Shown: piece after piece, positions 32,866-42,800 of the stretch
Numbering within the stretch: the first letter of the stretch is position 1
Layout of the letters: every line of letters starts with the position of its first letter
NCBI GenBank assembly: GCA_020634495.1
Contig: JACKBR010000007.1
Span: forward strand, 62,001-126,000
Direction of reading: 5' to 3'
DNA: 64,000 bases
DNA from: Ardenticatenaceae bacterium
Lineage (GTDB): Bacteria; Chloroflexota; Anaerolineae; Promineifilales; Promineifilaceae
Made by a program: the position numbers and the translations under genes
The notes under the pieces: model-generated
Told to the model about the DNA's origin: nothing
Databases searched by the model: none
Seen by the model: only the letters and a program-made list of their open reading frames with translations

Positions 32866-34857
32866 ATGCGACGCTCTCATTTTATTTTTATTTGTGCTCT
32901 ACTGTTGCTGCTTGGCGTGCCAGTGGCTTTTGCCCAAAACGATGCTGTGACGATTACGGCCGTTCACTCCACCAACTTCCCCACCGTCACCGTCGATTTT
33001 ATTCTGGATACGGCCGTTCCCGACCCGCAATCTCCAGCCAGCTACAGCCTCACTGAAGATGGCCAGCCAGTAGACATTCAGTCCATCGAACCGGTTGAGC
33101 ATCGCCAGCCGATCTCCCTGCTCATCGTAGTTGACCAGGGGCTTTACTCCGTTAGCCGCTACCGCCAGGATTATGATCTGGTAGAGCTTAAGCAGCTTTT
33201 TTACACGCTTGGCGAGGATTTTTTTCAAGAGGGCGATCAGATCGGTATCCTCACCGGTCGCTGGGACGAAGGCACAAACGGCCGTTTTCAAATTCAGCCA
33301 CACCTGGAACTTACCAATGATTTTATGGCTTACACCCAGGCCATCGACACACTCGATATCGACTTGACCGCCAACGACATCAGCCTGGACAGCGTGCAGG
33401 CCATCGAAACACCGCTGCTGCTCGAACCCGCCATCGAGCAAATGAACGGGGAGCCAAATGGCGTCATTCTCTACCTTTCGGCGCTCATTCATGCGCCTAA
33501 CGAGCCTGGCCCTACACGTGCTCTTAACGCTGCTGAGCGCCTGGCGGCCGATGCCCAGGCAGCCAATTTGCAGCTTGTGGTTTTCCAGGCCGCAGCCAAC
33601 ACCATCGATGATGATATTCGTGCGCCCATGAATAACCTGGCCGGGGAAAATCTTTATATCGAGTTAAAAACCAGTGTAGATAACCTGCGAGAAGTCACAA
33701 CCGTTTACCAAGCCCTGTGGCAGTACGAAACCAGCTACACAGCCACCTACCGCAGCCGCAGCGCCAGCAGTGAGCCACGCATCGTCTCGCTGGCCCTGGC
33801 CGCAGCGCCAGACCGGGCCGATGAAGAAACCTACACGGTTACGCTTCAGTCACCTGTTTTGCTGGATGAAGAAGTATCCTGGGCCGAAGACGGCCGTTAC
33901 CAACTCACTGCCACCCTCAACTGGCCGGATTTGCTGCCACGAGAGCTGTCGGCTGTGCAAATCAACAGTCAGACGGTGACCGACTTCACCGTGAGCGAAA
34001 GCCAACTCACTGCCACCTTCACCGCCAGCACAGACCATTTTGCCCAAATGGCCATCACCGACGAACTGGGGCTGAACAGCAGCAGTGAGCTAACGCTGCC
34101 AGATCCGCCGAGCATCAGCGCAACGGCCGTTGCCACCACAGAGCCAGAAGAATCGACGACTACCCAGACAGCGCCCGCCGCACCCGGCACCCAACTGCTG
34201 CGCTGGCTGCCGTGGCTGGGTTTGCTCATCGCGCTGGGTTATATCGGCATCTTTCAGCGCCAAAAGCTGCCCCAGGTTGGCCGGCAAGTGCGGCACACCG
34301 CCCGCCGTCTCACCACCATTGTGGCTGGCAATGTCCGCCAACCTGTCATTGCCCATCTGCACATCGCCGCTGCCAGGGAAGATCTGGTAAACGAAACGAT
34401 TGATCTCATTACCGACATCACCACGTTGGGGCGCGATCCGCAGCTCTCTGACATTCAGCTTTATGCCGAAGATGAGCGTAGCTCAATTAGCGGCCAGCAC
34501 TGCACCATCCAGTTTGATCAGGGATGTTTTCACATCACAGATAACGGGTCGGCTAACGGAACGGCCGTTAACGGCAACCTCCTCCCAGCCGACGATCCTT
34601 ACCCGCTCAACGACGGTGATGAAATTCAGCTGGGCCACAAAGCGCGGCGTGGTGCCACGCTCCGTTTTACGGTGGCTGAAGCCGTTAAGCGCCAGCAGCG
34701 GGCCACCATCGCTGATGCCAACTTCCCTGGCAGCGCCCAGGCTGGAACGCCCACCCAAATCGATCTTGAACCAGCGCAAAACAATCTTACCGCCGCCCCC
34801 GACCGGCTGCCCGTGCCGGAAGATGACGACGATACCTGGTGGAAAAAATTGGAGTAA
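32866..34857 (+). CDS. Secreted-domain/TM/FHA protein (VWA-like)
   Basis: A 663-residue protein. Residues 1-23 are a signal peptide (ALLLLLGVPVAFAQN). The extracytoplasmic region (about 25-440) contains a Rossmann-like VWA-type segment (ISLLIVVDQGLYSVSRYRQD, GDQIGILTGRW, NGVILYLSALIHAPN), but the D-x-S-x-S metal motif is not intact. One transmembrane helix follows (about 444-463, LLRWLPWLGLLIALGYIGIF). The cytoplasmic C-terminus has an FHA domain (about 515-605) with TTLGRDPQLS, SSISGQHCTIQ and NGSANGTAVNG, the phosphothreonine-binding G-R, S-x-x-H and N-G residues. AAGGAGG lies upstream. An FHA readout tied to an outside domain suggests it couples kinase signals to the envelope assembly. Confidence 0.82.
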   Translation: MRRSHFIFICALLLLLGVPVAFAQNDAVTITAVHSTNFPTVTVDFILDTAVPDPQSPASYSLTEDGQPVDIQSIEPVEHRQPISLLIVVDQGLYSVSRYRQDYDLVELKQLFYTLGEDFFQEGDQIGILTGRWDEGTNGRFQIQPHLELTNDFMAYTQAIDTLDIDLTANDISLDSVQAIETPLLLEPAIEQMNGEPNGVILYLSALIHAPNEPGPTRALNAAERLAADAQAANLQLVVFQAAANTIDDDIRAPMNNLAGENLYIELKTSVDNLREVTTVYQALWQYETSYTATYRSRSASSEPRIVSLALAAAPDRADEETYTVTLQSPVLLDEEVSWAEDGRYQLTATLNWPDLLPRELSAVQINSQTVTDFTVSESQLTATFTASTDHFAQMAITDELGLNSSSELTLPDPPSISATAVATTEPEESTTTQTAPAAPGTQLLRWLPWLGLLIALGYIGIFQRQKLPQVGRQVRHTARRLTTIVAGNVRQPVIAHLHIAAAREDLVNETIDLITDITTLGRDPQLSDIQLYAEDERSSISGQHCTIQFDQGCFHITDNGSANGTAVNGNLLPADDPYPLNDGDEIQLGHKARRGATLRFTVAEAVKRQQRATIADANFPGSAQAGTPTQIDLEPAQNNLTAAPDRLPVPEDDDDTWWKKLE

Positions 34858-34862
34858 TCATC

Positions 34863-35828
34863 ATGCACTTAGCACCTGGCGACACGATAGGCCCTTACGT
34901 TATTGACCGGCCCCTTTCGCAGGGGGGCATGTCCTACATTTACCTGGCTTCGCCTTGTGAACGGCCGTATTACAAAGTCGTACTCAAGCTCAATGCCACC
35001 GAAAAGAGCACCTTTCAAGATTTGCTGCGGCGTGAAGCAGACCATTTGGCCGCCCTGCGCCATCCCGGCATCGTGCGCATTTACCCGCTGCGCCTGCCCA
35101 ACGGTAAGCGCGTTGTCTACCAGGCACGCGCCAAAGATTATCCCAACCGGCCCTGGTATTTTGCTATGGAATATATCGCCGGGGGCGGTTTAGATGCCCA
35201 TTTGCTGCCCATTACCCGATTGCCCATCAACTGGCGTATTGAACTGTTTTACCAACTACTGCTGGCCGTGCAATTTATGCACGATCACGGCTATGCCCAT
35301 TGCGACCTCAAGCCAGAAAACATTCTGCTGCGCGAGCGCCCGCGCCTGGACCGCGTGCCGCAGCCGGTGCTCATAGACCTGGGCAGCATTTCCAACATCA
35401 ATAAGCGAGACAGGCTGACAAACACCCCCAACTATGCCCCGCCAGAACTCATCCAGGCGGCCAGTGAACCGCAAAACCAAACGCTGCAAGCGCCCGAACT
35501 GCTGCCACCGGGCAAGGGGGACATCTGGGCCTTAGGCGCTATTTTGTACGAGCTGTTGGCGGGCATTCCGCTGGTAAATGACGATGACCCAACGGCCGTT
35601 GCCGCCGCCATTCTAAAAGGGGAATGGGCCTCTATTCGCAGCCAGCAGCCAGATGTCCATGAATCATTAGAAATCATGGTAAGCATGATGCTTCATCGCA
35701 ATCCGCATCGTCGCCCAGATATCGCTGAACTGATTGAAGCGATTGAAGAAAAAATCGCCTCTGTAGCTCCACCGCGTATTCCCAGCGACGAACGTGAGCT
35801 GCACCAGGCAGGAGAACAAGCAAAATGA
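34863..35828 (+). CDS. Cytoplasmic Ser/Thr protein kinase
   Basis: A 321-residue kinase of the PknB-like type but without a membrane helix. Motifs: LSQGGMSYIYLA (glycine loop), VVLKLNA (ATP-binding Lys), HCDLKPENILL near residue 148 (active-site Asp and Lys), LIDLGSIS (D-L-G in place of D-F-G), NYAPPEL, and GDIWALGAILYELLAG (helix F). All catalytic residues appear present. The start is ATG 34863, 5 bp after the preceding stop codon, with GGAG upstream; the upstream in-frame GTG overlaps the previous gene. The stop codon overlaps the phosphatase start (ATGA, 4 bp), so the two are translationally coupled, a kinase/phosphatase pair. Likely substrates are the FHA proteins of this locus. Confidence 0.93.
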   Translation: MHLAPGDTIGPYVIDRPLSQGGMSYIYLASPCERPYYKVVLKLNATEKSTFQDLLRREADHLAALRHPGIVRIYPLRLPNGKRVVYQARAKDYPNRPWYFAMEYIAGGGLDAHLLPITRLPINWRIELFYQLLLAVQFMHDHGYAHCDLKPENILLRERPRLDRVPQPVLIDLGSISNINKRDRLTNTPNYAPPELIQAASEPQNQTLQAPELLPPGKGDIWALGAILYELLAGIPLVNDDDPTAVAAAILKGEWASIRSQQPDVHESLEIMVSMMLHRNPHRRPDIAELIEAIEEKIASVAPPRIPSDERELHQAGEQAK

Positions 35829-37486
35829 CTGCTTTAATTACCGGATTCTTTTTTGATATTGGCAGCCGCGAGATTTATGAAGACCGTCTGGCGGTAACAC
35901 AGCTCACCACGCGCAGCGGTTTGGAGCTGACCGTGGCGCTGGTGGCCGACGGCGTTGGCGGGGCCAACCGGGGCGAACGGGCTGCCCAGCTGGCCGTAGA
36001 CAGGGTGTTGCATTATTTAGTGGAAGAAGGTTCCAGCCAATCTGTGCCCGAACTGCTTCAGCATGCCTTTATGGCGGCGAACGAAGCGGTTTGCGCCGAG
36101 GCTGTGCAGCTAGACGGCGGTAATACCACTCTGGCTGCGGCCGTTGTGCATAACGGCCGTTTATACATTGCCAACGTGGGTGACAGCCGCATCTATCTTT
36201 GCCGCAACGGCAAGCTAAACCAGCTCACCCTGGATCACACCTTTGCTGAAGTGATGCCCCAACTTGGCAAAATGAGCGCTGCTGCCGCTGCCGCCAATCC
36301 CCGCGCCGATGTGTTGGTGCGCTACGTAGGCAGCGGCCCGCGCTTCGCCGCCGATCTCGGTTTTTACGTAGAAACCAAAAATCCCAAAGTTGCCGAAAAA
36401 CGCGGCCGCCAGGGGCTTCTGCTGAAGCCGGGTGACTCCGTGCTGCTTTGCTCTGACGGCCTGGTGAAAACGGCCGTTTCTGGCCAACCATTCACAACCA
36501 CAGAAGAAATAATTCGCGTGCTGCAAACTCAAGAAGGAGACAAAGCCGCTCGCAGCCTGGTTTCCTTTGCCCTGGGGCGTAACGTCGATGACAACGTTTC
36601 TGTGGCCCTGCTGCAAACTCCAGACTCCCAACGCCGTCGCCGCGCCAGACGGCCGTATATCCGTGCCTTTTTACTCATCACCATTTTGCTACTGGTTGGA
36701 TTTCTAACGTTGTACCAAAACTACCAGCAAGAAATTGCCCTGGCCCAGGCAGCCTTTACCAGCCAACAGGATGACCTTGCCCAAGAAGCGGCTGCCGCTG
36801 TGGACGCCGTGGCTGCCACTGCCACAGCCGATCTGGTTGCTTTGCAGACGGATGCCGCGGCCACCGCTGCTGCTTTTGCGACCCAACAAGCCGATGCCGC
36901 CGCTACGGCCGTTGCCTTCCAAACCCGCGCGGCTGCTGAACTCGCCTGCTCGCTTTCCGGCAATTACGACTATCGCATTGAAGAGTTAACGCTCAATCCA
37001 GAGCCTATTTATCGTCATGTTATTGGCAGTGAGCTGCCCGCAGATTTTGCGCTGGCGTTACGCTGGACGCTGACCAACACGGGTAGCTGCCCGCTGCCAC
37101 CGCCCTTGCTAGAAAGCTACAGCGATGGCGTTCCTCAGCTTACTGCACAGTGGCAACAGGCAGGGCAACTACTTGATCTGTTGCCTGTAGACGAAACGGC
37201 CGTTCTCCACATCACCATCCCCATCAGCAGCGAACAACAGCTTATGGCTTGGCGTGATTACTTTGCCAGGAGCGATGTTGAATGGTGGCTCACCATCACC
37301 CCGGCGGGCGAGGAAAACCCTATCAACCTGCTGTCGCGCACACCGCTTACCCTGCACGATGGCCAGGCAGCAAGTTGGCTGCTGCTGGTGCAGCCGACGG
37401 CCACCGCCACACCAACCGTACAAGAAACAGAAACGGCCGTTCCCAGTGAAACAGCGATACCCATTACACCAACAAACAGGCCCTAG
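35825..37486 (+). CDS. Membrane-bound PP2C-type phosphatase with extracytoplasmic C-terminal domain
   Basis: A 553-residue protein. The N-terminal PP2C (PPM) domain, about residues 1-265, carries YEDRLAV, ADGVGGANRGE, GGNTTLAAAVV, NVGDSRIYLCR, LCSDGLVKTAV and DDNVSVALL, with the metal-binding aspartates in place. A basic stretch and one transmembrane helix follow (about 281-297, AFLLITILLLVGFLTLY). Then come an Ala/Thr/Gln-rich helical spacer (about 305-375) and an extracytoplasmic beta domain (NYDYRIEELTLNPEP, FALALRWTLTNTGSCPLPP) plus a Thr/Pro tail. It reverses the kinase in its operon. The outward domain could sense assembly or substrate, a feature absent from stand-alone PstP-type phosphatases. 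Confidence 0.92.
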   Translation: MTALITGFFFDIGSREIYEDRLAVTQLTTRSGLELTVALVADGVGGANRGERAAQLAVDRVLHYLVEEGSSQSVPELLQHAFMAANEAVCAEAVQLDGGNTTLAAAVVHNGRLYIANVGDSRIYLCRNGKLNQLTLDHTFAEVMPQLGKMSAAAAAANPRADVLVRYVGSGPRFAADLGFYVETKNPKVAEKRGRQGLLLKPGDSVLLCSDGLVKTAVSGQPFTTTEEIIRVLQTQEGDKAARSLVSFALGRNVDDNVSVALLQTPDSQRRRRARRPYIRAFLLITILLLVGFLTLYQNYQQEIALAQAAFTSQQDDLAQEAAAAVDAVAATATADLVALQTDAAATAAAFATQQADAAATAVAFQTRAAAELACSLSGNYDYRIEELTLNPEPIYRHVIGSELPADFALALRWTLTNTGSCPLPPPLLESYSDGVPQLTAQWQQAGQLLDLLPVDETAVLHITIPISSEQQLMAWRDYFARSDVEWWLTITPAGEENPINLLSRTPLTLHDGQAASWLLLVQPTATATPTVQETETAVPSETAIPITPTNRP

Positions 37487-37506
37487 GAAAATTTAGGAGA
37501 ACTCAA

Positions 37507-39732
37507 ATGAAAAAAGCAACTTTGTTCATGACCTTATTTTTATTACTTTTCACAACCATTCTCACGGTTCAGGCGGCAACGCCTACGGCCGTACGCATTC
37601 AAACCATCATTCAAGGCAGCCAGCCGCAGGACCCTGCTGTCGGCGGTATTCCCAGCAGCATTTATTACATTTTGGTGGATGAAAACGGCCGTCCCCTTAC
37701 CGATGTCTCCATTGAAGACAGCTCTGTTAGCGTGACGCTGGACGGTGTGCCGCAAGGGCCAGTCACCTCTGCCATCCCCAACACGCCGCTTTTTGTGGCT
37801 ATGACGCTGGACATCAGCACCAGTATGCAACCGTATCAGGAGGAGATGGGTGCGGCCGTAACCCAGGCCATCAACAGCGCCCCAGACATTGCCCGATTTG
37901 GCCTGCTCACCTTCGACCATGAAATCCATCCTCCAGATCGCTACCTGGCCGATCGTCACTTGCTACAGGACTCCCTCAGGGGCATCACCATCCCAGAATG
38001 GCGCGATACCTGCCTTTATGACGCTGCCAACGCCGCCGTTCTCTCACTGGCTGCCCAGATTGAGCAAATGCCAGAAATTCGCCGAGCCGTCATCTTGTTC
38101 ACAGATGGCAAGAACGAACCATCACAAAGCTCGCCGTGCCAATACGATGAAGCAGATGTGGCTGACATCATCACCTATGCCCAAGAACAACAAATCGCCA
38201 TCTACACCATCAGTTTTGGCAATAAGGCCGATGTTGTGCTGCTGGAAACTTTGGCTCAGGAAACGGGTGGCATTGCCTTTACTGGCGAAGGATCGATGGA
38301 GCAAAAATTTTCTGAAGTAATGCGCAGCCTGAACAATCAGCGCGTAGCCCACACCACCCTTTTCCCCGAAACGGCCGGAAAACACACCTTAACGCTAAAT
38401 GTGCGCGTAAGCGGGGAAACACAAGAAACTGAAGCAATTGAAGCAGGTTCATTGGTCATTGAAACGGTGGCTTCACCAACCCTGGCGGCCACGCTGACGC
38501 TGGTTGAGCATGATTATGAGCCTGCACGTCAGCAGATTGCGGTCACCATAGAGGCAAAAAATGCAGATGCCATCGACTGCTTTATGGTGAAGCTGCGCGA
38601 TATGGAAACGATGGAAACCATTGGCAATCGGCAAGTGTGTAATCCAGAGGAAGGCAGATCGGCCCACATTTTGGAAAATTTGCCAAAGCTAGTAGACGGC
38701 CGTTCCTATCGCCTGGAAGTTGACGCGCAGCAAAAAATTTGTCCTACAGAAGAGAGTGCCGGGGAGAACAATCCTTGTTTACGGCCGTTTACTGTTCGCC
38801 TAAACACCATCCCCTTCAGCTTCGAAGTACAACCGCAGCCGGAACTGGGGCAGATCCAAGTAATGCTGCGAGAATTGGATATACAAGCATTTCCTTGGGT
38901 GGAATACCACGCTACCATTTTGCAAGACGGGGTCACGCTGCCCCACCCGTTTGAAGGCGTGCTGAACGATCCCACCCAGCCCATTACGCTGCCCTACTAT
39001 CCCGAAGCACAATCTGGCAGCGATGCACAAATTTCAAACTACAAAATTCAAATCACGCTGTCTACCAACGATGCCGAAGGGCAGGCCAGCCAAGAGGTGG
39101 CCATAACGCTGCGCCAGCCGCCCGGCTTTTTTGCTCGGTTAGGGGATGGTCTGAACCAACGGCCGTTCCTTTCCACCACCCTCCTCTTTTTACTTATTGC
39201 CCTGCCGCTGCTCTACTTTGGGCGCGGCTGGTTGGAGCGGCAGCTGCCCGGCACGCGCTTCTTGTTTAGCCGAGGGGTAAACGGCCGTGCCACTTCGCCC
39301 ATTAAACCAGTAACCCAACTGCCTACCACAGGTTGGACGCCGCCTGCACCACAGCCCAAACCTACGCCGCCAGCAAGCGACCCGCCTGCCAAAACAGCTG
39401 CACCGCCCATCCTACGTATCTTGCAAGCGCCAGCAAAAATCGAGAGCGAAACCGTTGCCGTTGCCCCGCTTCCTTTCCGCATTGGACGTGAAGGCTGTCA
39501 CCTCACCCTTGGCGATGACCGCACTTCCCGCACCCACGCCACCATCCAGCGCATTGGGCACCAATACTTTATCACCGACATGGGCAGCACCAATGGCACC
39601 TTCCTCAATGATGACCCCGATTGCCTGGCTCCCAACATGCGCTGGCCTTTGGCTCACGGCGACCACATCCGCCTGGGCACCACCATTGCGCTTGTCTTCA
39701 CTATCCCAGAACCCGCCCTTCACAGACCCTAA
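37507..39732 (+). CDS. VWA/TM/FHA membrane protein
   Basis: A 741-residue protein, 20 bp after the phosphatase gene. Signal peptide at residues 1-23 (MTLFLLLFTTILTVQA). A von Willebrand A domain (about 95-285) has an intact metal site D-I-S-T-S (102-106) and the later VILFTDGKNEP; it would lie outside the membrane. A beta-rich region with cysteines (about 300-540) follows, then one transmembrane helix (about 555-575, LLFLLIALPLLYFGRG) and a Pro-rich linker. The cytoplasmic FHA domain (about 655-741) has FRIGREGCHLTL, TSRTHATIQ and DMGSTNGTFLN. Together with the 32866-34857 protein it offers two FHA-bearing membrane receptors to the kinase. The stop codon lies inside a palindromic repeat. Confidence 0.9.
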   Translation: MKKATLFMTLFLLLFTTILTVQAATPTAVRIQTIIQGSQPQDPAVGGIPSSIYYILVDENGRPLTDVSIEDSSVSVTLDGVPQGPVTSAIPNTPLFVAMTLDISTSMQPYQEEMGAAVTQAINSAPDIARFGLLTFDHEIHPPDRYLADRHLLQDSLRGITIPEWRDTCLYDAANAAVLSLAAQIEQMPEIRRAVILFTDGKNEPSQSSPCQYDEADVADIITYAQEQQIAIYTISFGNKADVVLLETLAQETGGIAFTGEGSMEQKFSEVMRSLNNQRVAHTTLFPETAGKHTLTLNVRVSGETQETEAIEAGSLVIETVASPTLAATLTLVEHDYEPARQQIAVTIEAKNADAIDCFMVKLRDMETMETIGNRQVCNPEEGRSAHILENLPKLVDGRSYRLEVDAQQKICPTEESAGENNPCLRPFTVRLNTIPFSFEVQPQPELGQIQVMLRELDIQAFPWVEYHATILQDGVTLPHPFEGVLNDPTQPITLPYYPEAQSGSDAQISNYKIQITLSTNDAEGQASQEVAITLRQPPGFFARLGDGLNQRPFLSTTLLFLLIALPLLYFGRGWLERQLPGTRFLFSRGVNGRATSPIKPVTQLPTTGWTPPAPQPKPTPPASDPPAKTAAPPILRILQAPAKIESETVAVAPLPFRIGREGCHLTLGDDRTSRTHATIQRIGHQYFITDMGSTNGTFLNDDPDCLAPNMRWPLAHGDHIRLGTTIALVFTIPEPALHRP

Positions 39733-39783
39733 GGGTTTGCTCTGGGGTATCTGACCAATTAGAGGGTAAACCCTTAGGGTTTT
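39725..39783. repeat. CCCTAAGGGTTTG inverted repeat spanning the VWA-FHA stop codon
   Basis: ACCCTAAGGGTTT and, 31 bp later, AAACCCTTAGGGTTTT form an inverted repeat. The last codons and stop of the preceding gene lie in its left arm. A closely similar element occurs at 54755-54812. Confidence 0.75.
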
Positions 39784-39821
39784 ACCAGAATTACCTAAAC
39801 AGTTATCACAGGAAGATCATT

Positions 39822-42800
39822 ATGAACCAGAATCGCACCTACATCGAACGGCCGCCCCGCATTCAGCCGGAGCTGCCCCAGGAAATAATCGACATCCCCA
39901 ACCCGCCCGACCAGCGAGATGGCGGCATTGGTGAACTGATGCACATCGCCCTGCCTTTGCTGATGATTGTAGGCTACATCATGGTTGCCTTCATGGGCGA
40001 CGGTAACAGCAATCCACTGCTCATCATTCCCATGGCCCTATCCATTGTCGCTTCCACTATCTTCTCCTGGATTTCTTACCGGGAAGAAAAACAGAAGCGG
40101 GCCGCCGAAACGGCCGTTTACCAGGAACAGCTCAACGACATGCGGCGCGACATGACCACCGCCCACGAGGCACAGCGTCATTTCTACCGGCACAATGCCC
40201 CTGATGCTGCCCAAACGCTACAAATTGTGTTGGACACCGTGCAGCCGCCCAACGGCCGTACCAGCGAAACCCGCGCCGGAACCCGCCTGTGGGAACGTCG
40301 CCCCGATGACGATGATTTTGCCATACTGCGCCTGGGCATCGGCACTCGTCCCTCAACCGTGCTTTACAACGCTCCCCAGGCAGATGGCCTTCCCACCCAG
40401 TTGAGCCAGGAGGCCCAACGGCTGGCCGACGATTCCCAGTTTGTCAGCCAGATTCCCATCACCGTGCCGCTGCGCCGCCTGACAGAAAAAGAAGAGGATA
40501 CGGCCGTTTCCCCCAACACAGACGACCTACCCGTTCCCCCCACCATTCACTCTTTGGGCATTTCTGGCGACCCGGCCGCCGTCTATCCTTTCGCCAACAC
40601 GCTAATTTCCCAATACACCACGCTCCATTCACCCCACGACGCCCGCCTGTTTATTCTGGGCAGCCACAGCCAACCGTGGGAATGGCTCCTGCCGCTGCCT
40701 CACGCCGAAGCGGATGACCAGGGGGACGCGCTTTGCTTTTTGGACTTGTTGCCAGAAACGGCCGTTACCACCCATGATGATGAAATTGGCCTGCCCCGCT
40801 ACCTGGAACAACTGCGCAAACGGCTCACCGCCCGCCGCCTGCGCCTGAAAGATGAGAACAAAGAGGAGCAAGACGATCCGACACGGCCGTTCCTCCTCCT
40901 CGTGGTAGATTTGCTCAATCTCGCCGAAAACGCTCCCCTCAGCAATATTGAAGCTGAGGCCACCATCGCCATTTTGCAGCAGGCTGGGGCCGAACTGGGA
41001 GCAGCACTCATTTTTTTAGTCCCCCAGCGCAGCCAAATTCCGGCGGATTGTACGGCCGTTATCGAAATAGAGAACAGTGACGGCAACGCCTTCTTTCGCT
41101 ATGCCGAGACGGGTGTCAACACCTTGCGCTATGTCGGCATTGCCGAAATGGCCAGCGACCTGCGCCAACTGCACGCCTTCAGCAGCGCCATGAGCCGTTG
41201 GGACGTGCGCAAAAGCAGCAGCGGCAATCTCACCAAAGTGGTGCCCTTTCTGGAAATGCTGGATGAGAGCAATTTGCACACGCTGCGCGAAAGCGCCCGC
41301 CAAAACTGGGCGCGCAGCACCCAGCCAGACCGCGTACAGCCGCTGCGGGTGCGAGTGGGCTACATGGCAGGTAACAAACCGCGTGCCCTGGTCTTTTCTG
41401 CCAAGCGAGACGGTGTGCATGGCATGGTGGCAGGCAGCACCGGCTCTGGCAAATCGGAACTGCTCATCTCCATGATTGCCGCCCTGGCTGTCAATTATGA
41501 TCCGACAATGCTCAATTTTGTACTAGTTGATTACAAGGGCGGCGGGGCGTTTCAGGAATTTGCCCAACTGCCCCACTGCGTTGATGTGATTACCAACTTG
41601 CAAAAAGCGGGCGTATCGCGCATGTTTACGGCCGTAAATGCCGAAATGAAGCGTCGTCAGCAGCTCAATGCCGCCACCGACACCAAAGACATCCTCGAAT
41701 ATCATCGCAAAGGATACCATCTCACCCACGCGCCTTATCCCTACCTCTTCATCATCATCGACGAATTTGCCGAGATGATTGCGGGCAACAACCAGTTCAA
41801 AAACGAGCTGGACATGATCACCCGGCTGGGACGGGCTCAAGGCATCTCCTTGCTGCTGGCGGCCCAGCGTCCCACCGGCATCACCGACCAGATGCGGGCC
41901 AACATTAAGTTTCGCATTTGCCTGCGCGTGGAAACGCCTGGAGAAAGCCGCGAAATGCTGCGCCGCACCGACGCCGCCTACCTACCCGGTAACATTCCTG
42001 GTCGTGGCTACCTCCAAGTGGGCAACGAAGATATCGACCTGATTCAAGTGGCCTACGCAGGCGACAGCTATCGCAGCCCTACAGCCGTCGATGAACCAGA
42101 CATTATCTGGCCGCAGCGGCAGCCTGAGCTGCTAAATAACACCGCCCAGGAACCAGAACCGCCTAAACTTTTCCAGGCGGTGGTGAGCATGGTGCAGGCG
42201 CTGGCTAAAGAAGCAGACGTCGCACCGCAGCACGCTCCCTGGCCCGATGCGCTCATCCAGCCACAGACGCTCACAGAGCCGCTGCCCAGCACGGAATACC
42301 TGGCGCAATCTGCCCTGCTTACCGTGGCGGATGAATCTGATTCCACCAATGGAGCCATCTTAAATCCTTGGCTGCGCGGTTGGTTGAACGGCCGTTCCCA
42401 ATGGCCCATGCTCAACTGGCGAGATCGCGTGATGCGCCCCGTCGTTGGCCTGGTAGATAACCCTTACGAAGCCCAACAACTGCCCTTGATCGTGAACTTG
42501 CGGCGTGGGCACGGCGTCCTGTTTGGCATGTCTGGTTGGGGCAAAACCGTCTTCATGCGCTCCCTGGTAGCCAGTCTGGCCGCCATCCATCCGCCCGATG
42601 CCCTGCACATTTACCTGCTCGATTTGGGCGGGCGCAATTTAGCCGCTCTAGCCAAACTGCCTCAGGTCGGGGCCGTCATCATGCCCGATGAAGAAGGCTT
42701 TGAGGAGCGGGTTGCTTACCTGCTGCGTGAGCTGACACACCTGGTGGAATCGCGCAAGCTGCTGCTAAACCAGCACGGCGTGGAAGACGTGTACCAGCTC

